Shown in pieces: positions 25,601 to 34,574 of a DNA stretch of 64,000 bases. A program made the position numbers and the translations under genes. The DNA comes from Trebouxia sp. TZW2008 (taxonomy: Eukaryota; Chlorophyta; Trebouxiophyceae; Trebouxiales; Trebouxiaceae). Within the stretch, counting starts at the first letter, position 1; each line of letters begins with the position of its first letter. Location of the stretch: assembly GCA_002118135.1 (NCBI GenBank), contig BDIU01000016.1, forward strand, positions 62,001 to 126,000. The letters are read 5' to 3'. The notes under the pieces were generated by a model. It was given only the letters and a program-made list of their open reading frames with translations. It made no database searches and had not been told where the DNA came from.

Positions 25601-27714
25601 CCGAGTTGCACACTGTGCCTTTGTTTTGCATGTCCTGCGCTTGCAAGGTTGGTCACAACTACCTCAACCACCTTGTATCAAGCATTGGCACATTGTATAC
25701 CACGCTTCTGTGAACGCTTGGCATTACTCATATTGTTTCATACTCATCAGAAATGCTGATGGACATCGCCCACCTTGCACTGCTAACCACACAAGAATCA
25801 CTGCGTGTGCAGTTGCCCGGAGCAGACGCTGGCAAGCCAGATGTAGCAGGCGCAGCCAAGGATGCACTCAAGAAGAGCCCTCTAGGCGCCATGCAAGTTG
25901 GGGATTTGGCCTTGAGCTTCCCTGGGCAAGCCAATGACAAGGAGGCGGTGACAGCTCCCAAGCCTGGCGAGGCCAAGGGCCTGCCCGAGGGCCCCACTGC
26001 CAAGCCCCCCAGTGGCCCCTCCCTACCCAAGGTACACCTTGAGCTTGGCTTGTTACATGCAACTCAACAGGTTGAAAAGCTTCCTGTATGCCTTTAGCCC
26101 AAGCTCAATGAGCATTCCCAAGGACATCACTGCCAAGCCCCCCAGTGCCCCCCCCCCTACCCAAGACGGGCCAATTTGCTTGCCTTGGCTTTGCCATACC
26201 CGCTTTGGCCTCACATGATCATGTTGCGTCACAGTCGCTTTATGCTTAAAGATGCAGCAGACATGCATCAAGCAGTACTTACTGTGTGACCCATTGTTGT
26301 AATGTTCTGTCTACACACTTGCCAAACACTCTGGCAATGATCTCAGCTGCAGTGGAATGCAGATGCACTTGACTCACTTGCTGAGGCATTTGACATCTTC
26401 GTCATGGAACAACAATATCTTCGTCATGGAACAACAATGAATCATGTTGTTTTTGTTGCAGTTGCCTGGATCAGATGCTGGCAAGCCAGATGTAGCAGGT
26501 GCAGCCAAGGATGCATTGAAGAAGAGTCCCCTGGGGTTCATGCATGTTGGAGACTTGGCCTTTGACCTAAACCTGCCTGGGTCCAATGTGAAGAAGACTG
26601 ACCTTCCTGAGGGTGTCAAGCCCCTAGGGGGGTCCCCCAGCACCCCTGACCTTCCATCAAGTGGAGACATCAACCTCCCATCTCCCCCTAACCCAGCAGA
26701 GGTGCGTTTCAAGTGATGCATGTGCAAGCTGATTATTTTGCTTCGATTTGAATTTTGAACCCCAACAGCCCCCTTTTGCCTCATCCTCCGCCCAGTGCAG
26801 CTGGGAGGTAGGTCTAAATGCCAATTTCCACATGTGCAAATGCTTCTTTGTTTAAAGTTCCAGATGTTCAACTTGAACTCAAACCTGATTTGGCGTTTCA
26901 ATGTTGCCCATTGTCCCTACCATTGCTCCTGCCAATGGTTCATAATTGATCGCAGAGCCAGATTCCCTTGAGCGGAGTGAGTCTGTCAGGCGTGATCGAA
27001 GCACACGTGCTAGCTGCTTCAACTCACAGACGCTGTTTAATGATGCCCAGTAGCATGCCTATTTCTTTGTTTCCTCCCGCATTTGGTAAATGAATCATGG
27101 CCCATGGTCTTTGGTACTCAAAGCTGTATATGTTTTTTGGTTGCAGAGCCAAAACCCTTTGAGCGGAGTGAGTCTGCCAGATCTGAGTGGAGCTGCTGAC
27201 AGCGCCTCAAGCTTTGCTGGCAAGGCTCAGACAGCAGGCTCTGCAGTCTCAGGTCAGGCCTCAGCACATACTTAGGTCACCTCCAGTACCAAAACAATCT
27301 CAGTGAGGCGCCTGTAACAGTTGTGCGTTTGAGCCATTTTATTTTAGGCTAATCAGGCAGCACCTGCTGCTGACAGCTGTGCTGAAGCAGCTGTATTGAC
27401 TGTGTTTCACTGAAGCTGGTGAGGCAATGCCTAGCTGTACTACATACTATAGTTGCTGTAGCATCACGTGCTGTAGTATCACATCTCGGGCTGCCTGTTC
27501 AGGCAGAGGCTCCCGTTATGCCTCATGGCGTTGACTTTCCTTTTTTTTTGTCTTTTCTATCACATGCTTTTGTGATGTCTAGACTTGGCGATGCAGTGCT
27601 CTGGTGTTGTGAGTGCCGCTGCTGACTTGTGCAGGTTTGACAGATGCTGCTGGCAAGGCAGGCAATGCCAAGGACAGCTTGCAGAAGGCAGCTAATGAAG
27701 CTGGCTTGGAGTAG
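19652..27714 (+). CDS. Chloroplast-targeted tandem-repeat protein; one 73-residue repeat per exon
   Basis: No known family recognised. Thirteen phase-consistent exons: 19652-19777, 19931-19963, 20045-20111, 20262-20473, seven full repeat exons (20945-21163, 21595-21813, 22325-22543, 23193-23411, 24118-24336, 24630-24848, 25813-26031), 26462-26701, 27147-27252 and 27635-27714 (stop TAG): about 798 residues. Exon 1 (MVATMHSSAAVRVQPGAC..., Ser/Thr/Arg-rich, no acidic residues) is a convincing transit peptide; the ATG at 19652 is used because the second Met (19664) is in frame. Exons 2-3 give GRRDEKGPSQ then a hydrophobic segment LAVQFFGAVSAAQLAFSG, which could be a thylakoid-transfer signal or a membrane helix. 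Each repeat has a helix-like half (PDVAGAAKDALKKSPLG...GDLALSFPGQ) and a Pro/Lys/Gly-rich, probably disordered half (APKPGEAKGLPKG, AKPPSGPSLPK). It has about ten Lys and seven acidic residues, so it is net basic. The C-terminus is Ala-rich (GAADSASSFAGKA; AGNAKDSLQKAANEAG), LEA-like. Candidates are a Rubisco-linker-like, LEA-like or lumenal scaffold protein; none is established. Confidence 0.85.
24488..24575. mobile_element. Fragment of the pogo-like MITE family
   Basis: About 88 bases (GAGTAAGGACAATTTCATG... to ...GAGCTTTCTGTA) align with the right half of the 174-bp element at 50770-50943. It sits in an intron of the repeat-exon gene; the left half is absent. Confidence 0.65.
26097..26168 (+). 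pseudogene. Decayed 3' fragment of the 73-aa repeat exon
   Basis: About 65 bases after the donor of the seventh full repeat exon, the sequence again resembles the repeat's 3' end (CCCAAGGACATCACTGCCAA, then GCCCCCCAGTG). It has an expanded C run, a shifted frame and AAGGT changed to AAGAC, so the donor is lost. Confidence 0.8.
26956..26991 (+). other. Second, short copy of the 27147 exon; possible 12-aa mini-exon
   Basis: CAG then AGCCAGATTCCCTTGAGCGG... closely matches the start of the exon at 27147 (AGCCAAAACCCTTTGAGCGG). It could be spliced in phase 0-0 (SQIPLSGVSLSG followed by GTGATC), so it is either a decayed copy or an alternative mini-exon. Confidence 0.5.
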
Positions 27715-28718
27715 ATATTGTCTACTTAAGTTAAGCAGAAGATTGAGCTTCAGTGTGGTCGTTTACATGGCAAGCAAAGGATGGAGTGTCAATGTCTTAC
27801 AGCATGCAAGTGATTGTGGTGGGTAAGTGAAGTGTCAGATTGCTGTCTCTACATAGCTAGAAAATACCAGTAATGTGTATGGTTCATGCCAGAGCTGCTG
27901 CAGCTATGTATTATCAGCTGATGATTTCGTGGACTTCAAGGTTTGTCTACTGGTACTCATGACAGTATTGTCAGTTGACAACTGCGCAGCGGATGGATAT
28001 TTGGAACATTGCCTGGATATCGTATTTCGGTCACACAGTCAATCCGGTATAATAATCGCTTTGACTCCTCGACATCAACAAGCGACTCTGAGCTACACCA
28101 TCAATCTGCCTTTGTGTACTGGACGCTCCAAGGCAAATCACGATGCATGCAACGAAAAGCGTTGCTCAAACCCTCGCCAAATGCGGATGTAAGCGTCTGG
28201 TCAAAGGCAACATGTCAGATCTGATCGGTCTAGGCAGCATGTGGGACAGCAATGATGACGATGAAAACTTCAGGCTCGACGTGATTCAGGTGACACAAAG
28301 GGACATGTGACATATCACCACAAACTTAATTCATGAAGTTGAATAAGGAAGAGAAGGGCGCGCTTGAGTCACTTGCATCCATGCATAGCTCAAACTGCTG
28401 AAACACAACAGCTGCGCAATGGCAGCGACCAATTGGTTTGCAAGCAAGGCAAATGGGCACAGCCTCAAAACGCTGTATCAGCCCCAAGCAGCAGTGACAA
28501 ATCCGAAACACTGTTAAAGCAATGGAGAGTCCACTGAATGAGCAAACAAATGCAAACTACAGAAAACAGCAAGTGCTTTGTAAAGAACATTGCATGCAAA
28601 CCGTTCACTTCAATCGATTGAACCCACGTCCTGTTGAACGTACCATTTGTGTACAACAGCACAATTTTTGTGCTGCTGTGCTGCTGGTTGGCACTTGTTG
28701 TCCAAGACGTGGGCAGAA
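27715..28718. other. 3' region of repeat-exon gene and small candidate exon
   Basis: No clear gene. One possible first exon on the plus strand is 28212-28289 (MSDLIGLGSMWDSNDDDENF, ending in GT donor), but no downstream exon is recognisable before the opposing zinc-finger gene ends at 28719. Part of it shares a long match with the zinc-finger exon (see findings), so it may be a duplication product rather than a gene. Confidence 0.35.
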
Positions 28719-31091
28719 TCACATATTATTCTGTGTTTGCACTTGATCCACAGGACAAGATTCACTCGGCTGCTGCTGCTGCTCTTTAGAGGTGTTCTGA
28801 TCTTTCTCCTTCTGGCTGCGGACCTGAGTGCTGTATGGCTCAGGCTCAATCAACATGAAATGCCTTGCGTTGACCTTGTCATGAATATCCGTGTAGATTG
28901 ATTGAGCTATGCTAGCAACCCTGGCTTTGATTCCACATTTTGCTTTGGCGCTCTCAAAAATTCTGTCTGCAACATCTTTGTCGCTAGTAGCACTGATGAG
29001 TCTCCTCTTCTTTGAAGCACACCGCCTGTGCAGAGTGCTGAGATGGCGTATCTGGTGCTCACAGGATTCCAGACCCTGTTCAGGCTGATCCTGCCCTAGA
29101 TCTTGCTCATTCTGCCCTTGATCTGGCTCACTCTGCCCTGATAAGCGCTGATCCCGCTCTTGGTCTTGCTGCGGCTGCCGCTGATCCAGCTGATCCTGCC
29201 CTTGGTCTTGCTCATCCTGGCTTTGGGGCCGCGGTGCATGCTTTGCCTGCTGTGCATGCTCAGCAGGTCCTGGCATCTGCTGAGAATGTTCTTGCTGATG
29301 AGAGGGAGGGACATCACCTGATGTGCTTTGTTGCGCCCTAGCACCAGGGTGCTGTGCCATAGCTTTGCCTTCATTGCTTTGTGGCAAATGGACACCCTTG
29401 ACCACAGATTTGGTATCAAGCAGTTCAGCTTTACGCTTGCATTCTGGCCTGCAAGCGCCACTAGCTTGAGGTGTGTTGACCCTGCTGCTGTTGCTAGATG
29501 CGGGCTGAGGTACTGCCTGTGGCACTGCACTTTGAGGTGCTGTCTGCGACACTGTATATTGACCTGCTGCCTGTGGCACTGCACTTTGACCTGCTGTGTG
29601 TGACAGTGCAGCTTGAGGTGCTGTTGAGGGCACTGCACTTTGGGCTGTTGCCCATGACAATGCACTCTGAGCTGCTGCCTGTGAGACTGCATCTTGAGGT
29701 GCAGGTGGTGACATTGCATTTTCAGCTGCTGCCTGTGGCACTGCACTCTCAGCTGCTCTCTGCAGCACTGTACCCTCAGTTGCTGCCTGTGGCAGTGCAC
29801 TTTGAGCTGCTGTCAGGCAGGGAATTTGATTTGCTGTCAGCGACATTGCACTGTGCGCTGCTGGAAGGGACATTGCACTCTGAGTGGCTGGGAGTGACAT
29901 TGCAAACTGAAGTAATGCCTGTGACTCTGCACCTGGCGATAAGATGTTGGAAGCTGTTTCAGCGACCCCCCGCCTCTGATTAGCTGCCGCCTGGCTGGCA
30001 GCTTCAAGAGCCGCCTCAGATTCATATATGGCTTTGAAAAAGAACCTGTAGTCTCCGGGTGGTAAGCAATCAGTTTGTGGAGGGCGTTGGTTTTCTGGCA
30101 GTAGCAAGCTCTCAGCCTGCCTTGCTTCTGAAGTGTCCTGCACTCATGTCAATTAGCTGTCCAGCATATGCCAACTCAAAGGCTGTCAATGAATGAGCGT
30201 CTGATGAGTGTTTGTGGAGTGATCATGCAGTATGAATCAATTTGCAGTAACACTTTGGTTGTTTGCCCCTGCGTAGCTTGCCTTGGGATGTTTGCAAGGT
30301 CCCTCACAAACTTGTCGTACCGGACGTGTATACCGACGGTGGTCACGATAAGCTCATGCCAGCATGTTGTTGTCAACATGCATCCTTACCTTGTGTACTT
30401 CAGTACGCTTTAAGTGTAGCCACAGGTCTGCTTTGGACTTGAACCCAAGGCAGCATGTGGGACAGCAATGCTGACGCTCGTTTTGGGCCGTCATCCATTT
30501 TGACAGTTGAGCAGCAGCTTCCTTGGCAACTTCCTCATCCCTGTGCACTCAAACATCAACGCTTGAATGCATAGATGCAGGTCGGCAGTGCACTCCAAAC
30601 ATTTGCCCATGCCGTGTGGACATGCAGTTTACTTGCATCATTGCAAACTCTTCAAGCAAGCTGCTTCTTCTGTACCTGTGTTTCCCACTGTCCCTGAAGT
30701 GTTGAAGCAGGATCTGCAGTCTGGGAAAGGAGCGCTTGCACTTCTTGCAGTGAAAGTTCTGTTTCGCTTGGGATTTCCAGGTTATAGTTCCCTTCGAATA
30801 TCCTCTCATCTCTGCACAGAAAGTCATGTCAGTGCAGTATAGGAGGTGCTGCTGAATGCCCTCTTTTGTGGGGACGTAATGCAGTGAACGTCAGGAAAGG
30901 AGCGCACCTCTTTTGCGGATCTTGAGGGCACGTGCCTCGTCCTGAGCAGCTTCCTGCTCGTTGCAGAACTTATCCATATTGGCAGATGGGCTCTGTATAG
31001 CTGTATATGCTTCACCCACGAGAGTTGCAATATTCTCAAGCAACACCGCGGCTTCTAGAACTTTGTGACACAGAACACGAGCTGTCAGCAT
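28719..31091 (-). CDS. C2H2 zinc-finger protein with long Gln/Ala-rich C-terminus
   Basis: Probably a nuclear nucleic-acid-binding protein. Minus exons: 31091-30908 (MLTARVLCHKVLEAAVLLEN), 30811-30633 (first finger FHCKKCKRSFPRLQILLQHF plus RDSGKH: C-x2-C-x12-H-x5-H), about 30540-30390 (second finger with CPTCCLGFKSKADLWLHLKR, same spacing) and a large last exon 30137-28719. The join between exons 2 and 3 is uncertain: the CAA/GTAAAC donor does not fit the phase of exon 3, while a donor about 11 bases further on (AT/GTCCAC) does. The last exon has an Ala-rich array of SAVPQAA-like units, then a Gln/Asp stretch (QDQGQDQLDQRQPQQDQ), a basic patch (RRCASKKRRLI), a more ordered segment (ADRIFESAKAKCG) and a stop at 28719. 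Long H-to-H spacing recalls the U1-like/matrin type of finger, often RNA-binding. Head to head with the gene starting at 31343. Confidence 0.75.
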
Positions 31092-31342
31092 TCAAGTCGC
31101 GCACGACCCCCGGCGCAACAGATTTGCTTTTGCGCTGCGCAAACGAAATTCGTGCTGTGTCAATTAGAGTTTTGCCTTTACTCTTCTTCCTAAAACATGC
31201 ATGAGGGCCTTGACTTCACCTTTTGCTGCTGCATCTTCCGCAACGTATATGAGCCGGAGGTAATATGGATTCGCATTGCGTTAATAGCACCTGCGTGTGT
31301 GGCTGTCGCATACAGTAAGGCCAAGTCTTACGGGCAAGCAGA
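31092..31342. promoter_or_regulatory. Short divergent intergenic region (likely bidirectional promoter)
   Basis: Only about 250 bases separate the ATG of the minus zinc-finger gene from the ATG of the plus gene at 31343. No TATA box is obvious. The inference of shared promoter activity rests on geometry alone. Confidence 0.45.
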
Positions 31343-33363
31343 ATGTCACCAAAACGGCGCAGGAAATCTGCGCAAGGTTCGCCACAGCCAGAATTTGTGG
31401 CTGCCTCAGTCGATCACAGCGGTGACGACCTGGATGACAAACAAGATGACCTGCAGTTTGGGAATGTTGACGCAGGAGAGGTAGGCCAGTAGCCGCGTTG
31501 CCCTTACTTTGCTGACATCCTAAACACAAAGTACTTGCGCATACCATGTCTCTCGGCCGTGTCGTCTACGTGCATTATGTCATTTGACGTCCTAAATGCA
31601 ACGTTACACGGATCTGAAACCGATGAACACCAGCGCACGCTGCAGCTGACTGCCATGGATGTAAAGCACAGAGTAAGTTTTCAAAAATGTACAAGACGGA
31701 GAGCATGCAAGGTTCAAATGTTGCAGGGCACTACTGCAGAGCATTCAAATGGCATTAGACCCCATGGCACATCTTCTAGCGACTCCCAGTTACCAGCCTT
31801 TGAGATCATTGTAAGAGGCCTTGTTCAGGCGAGTCACAACTCTCCAAAGAGATCTCATGCCTGATACTTGCAGCTAAAATGCTTTGCTTGTCAGTGACAC
31901 AACTTTGACCTTGAATAGCTGAAGTAATTTGTAAGCTGCGGGAGCTGCCTGCGACAGGAAGCACACTTATCGTTTTGATGTTACTGGCAACAATGTTGCA
32001 TAAGCACAGCTGGCTAGCCATCTCTGCAACAGCAAATAATGTGCCTGCTATGGCTTCAGGAGAGGCAAGCTGTATCAAATGTCACCTGCGCAGTGCTGGA
32101 TCACCACATCACCATCCATTACCCCAATGCTAAGAAGGCGCTGCTCACAAACAGCAAAACTCTGCTGCAAGATGTGCAGGATCTCATCGGCAATGGCAAT
32201 ATACAGGTACTCTTGCAACACCTACAGCTGCTTAGATACTGTACAAGGCATCGCACATCTGGATGACTTTGCCCAGCAGGCTGCTGCCTTGGTTAATGTT
32301 CATGCCTTACTTTCTGCATTTGGCAATTGCTGGGAGCAAAAAACCTGAATTTTGGTTGTCATATGCTGCACAGAGCGAGTGCATTTCTACATCAGATGTG
32401 GGCTGTGTGCTGCTTTTCAAGACTGCAGATGCCCGAGTTGGTTTGACATTGCAATCTACAATTTAGAACATTGCAATCTACAATTGAGAACACACCAAAT
32501 ATGATGACGCAGACTGCAGCAGTACCTGCAAGCACACCCACCACGCAATTGCTGCAATTTTGCACAATGGCAAATGTCAAGCTGAAATGTGAGCATTGCT
32601 ATGGATGCTGTCTCATGCGCAGCAGATGCATCAGAGCGGCTGTCACATATAATTATATAGTGCACTCCTATTCCCTCAAACAGCCGGATTTATGCTTACT
32701 CGCTGAAACAAATAGTCCCAATTGGCACATCAGTCAACTTGCACATTGTCTTTTTTGGGTTTCCCAGACATTGTGTTCATCTGACATGACAGTCTTGGGT
32801 CAGGCTGCTTGCCCGTGGCTCAAAATCTCATGTATTCAGTGCATGAAAGCAAGCATGCTAGACAGGCTCAGCAGGCCCAGCTCAAAATCTGAGTTCTGGA
32901 AACTGGACCTGCAGGTCAGCACAGGGCTGGCCCCTGCCGGATCACCCAGGGTGCGCTATGAGCTGACAGACAAAGACAGCCTGCCTCCACCACAAGAGAT
33001 TGAGAAGGTAAGGCGCAAGGTCATGCATCTTCTTGTTCTGTGGCAGAGTTCAGTGTGTACTGGAGTGTGTGCTCAAGCAGCTCAGAAGCTGTGCAGATGT
33101 TACAGACATAGAAGTCGTGCTGCATGCTTGAGTTGTCAACACGCTTTCTCGCAGATATGTCTGGCAATATATTCCTTGTATGTTGCATCTCTGTTTGTGA
33201 GACAAAGCGAACGCTTAAGCATGTTTGCTGCGATTGACAGATCCTTGCTTGGGTAGGGAAGTTGGCTGCTCAGCCTGCCAACAAGTCGCCAGCCAAGAAT
33301 GATGCCAAGTGGCGCAAGAGAGCACTAGATGCCATTGTCATGCGCAGCATGCACGATCTGCTG
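31343..33363 (+). CDS. Unrecognised, probably nuclear protein (5' exons; may belong to the poly(A) polymerase gene)
   Basis: Phase-0 exons on the plus strand: 31343-31480 (start MSPKRRRKSAQGSPQPE, a nuclear localisation-like basic start, then acidic DHSGDDLDDKQDD), 31532-31672 (SETDEHQRTLQLTAMDVKHR), 31727-31810, 32060-32206 (SNVTCAVLDHHITIHYPNAK, LLQDVQDLIGNG), 32915-33007 (RVRYELTDKDSLPPPQEIEK) and 33241-33363 (DAKWRKRALDAIVMRSMHDL). All junctions are GT..AG with multiples of three, which is good evidence of coding. No family is recognised. The last exon has no stop and its donor is phase 0, so the chain continues. It may run on into the TRF4-like gene, giving a ~14.5 kb locus, or end in an unrecognised exon near 33.9-34.3 kb. 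Confidence 0.6.
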
Positions 33364-34574
33364 GTATGCTGCTTCCAAAGACTGCTTTTCAAGGCTGCAT
33401 CAAGTTCGCAAGATGGTCGCACATGATGCGCTGAGTGATCTCAGCAATCATAAGCATTGCTTTCACGACACACATCGTTTCACCTGAATGTTGAGTTCTG
33501 TCTGATTCAGCTTGGGTTAAGCTTGCGGATATGCTGCTTTCTGCGCCTTTTGTGTATGCAAAGGCGTGCTTTGCAGCAGGGCTGTTAGCATCTCATACAC
33601 ACGCAGCCCGTTCACACCTGATCTTCTGTCAGCCTCATGCGCAACAGCAAGTATCATGCACATTGAGTCCATACAGAATCCTGCTTCTCTTGGTTGCATG
33701 TCACCAGAAGGAGTAGCATGCATGACCGATAGTTGTGTCATGCATGCTGACTATTATGCACACACTTCAAAGTGTGAAACGCACTTGCAGGATTGGGGAG
33801 GCATGCATGCCACTGTGTTGAAACATGCGCTGAAGGACCTTGACAAACATCAGCAGATTCACCGTTGCCTCGTCCTCAGCATGCAGACCACTGACATGGT
33901 AGTTGCTGACCTGGTCGAGGTACCTTACACCTATTCCATGTTTGCGCATTTAAATGCTCTGTTGCTCAGCAAAACATCACATATGCAATTCTTATGCCTT
34001 GCCTCCAAATCTGCATCAGTTGCTTTATTGTGTTCATTTACGATCTCGTGAGCTAGGAGGCTGGCCTAGTCACAGAGCTTCGCCAAACACTATGCTGCCT
34101 TCTGCAACCAGTATCTTTCATTCCTCGGCCTGTAAAACATCAATTGTACTTGGCGGATCTACTCAAGTCGACTCAACACATTTGCTGAGGCGTACATCGC
34201 TTGCAATATACGTCACGAGACATCGACAAACAGTACTTAGCAGTCAGCGCACAGCCCAACTACCACGCTTGCCATTTTCCAAGAAGCACAATCAAGTCAC
34301 GCTCATCCCGGGCTGATGCATCAACAACGGCATCTTGCTGCTATGGCAATAGTGCATGCTTTTGAGACAAAGTGTCAGTCATCAACGGAGCATGCCCTGA
34401 TGCTGCTCATGGGCAGCAACTCAACAGCAGACCCATTGTCATATATATTGGTGCGGTTTGGATCAAGAATGCCCTGATGCTGCTCATGGGCAGCAAGTCA
34501 ACAGCAGACCCATTGTCTTATATATTGGTGCGGTTTGGAACAAGAATGCAGGCTATAGAGTGGTGATCATCAAC
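33364..34574. other. Intron or intergenic stretch before the TRF4-like exons
   Basis: No supportable exon. A 77-bp tandem duplication (34393-34469 and 34470-34546) lies just before the first exon of the polymerase. Confidence 0.4.
34393..34546. repeat. 77-bp tandem duplication, 2 copies
   Basis: The unit beginning TGCCCTGATGCTGCTCATGG occurs twice in direct succession with about three differences. Confidence 0.95.

Larger units (their letters stand above)
20262..26701 (+). repeat. Array of duplicated symmetric exons (73-aa unit, 219 nt, phase 0-0)
   Basis: Seven exons of exactly 219 nt differ from each other by roughly 5-10 percent by eye. An upstream partial copy (20262-20473) shares only the C-terminal two thirds, and a downstream 240-nt copy (26462-26701) shares only the N-terminal half. 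Start-to-start spacing is 650, 730, 868, 925, 512 and 1183 bases for the full copies, so intron lengths vary widely. Introns show no obvious alignment except for about 25 bases after the donors of copies 5-7 (AAGGTACA...CTTGG), which suggests these three are the youngest. All exons begin after CAG and end in AAG before GT. Confidence 0.93.

Noticed and set aside
20230..26030. Minus-strand open frames opposite every repeat exon, starting MGREGPLGGLAVGPLGRPLA or similar
   Set aside because: They are mirror images of the conserved plus-strand exons and end in intron sequence. The plus strand has the matching splice sites, phase, start and stop.
29096..29983. Long alternative frames on both strands inside the last zinc-finger exon (His/Gln/Leu-rich)
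   Set aside because: Low-complexity codon repetition keeps several frames open. Only the frame ending at 28719 connects in phase with upstream exons.
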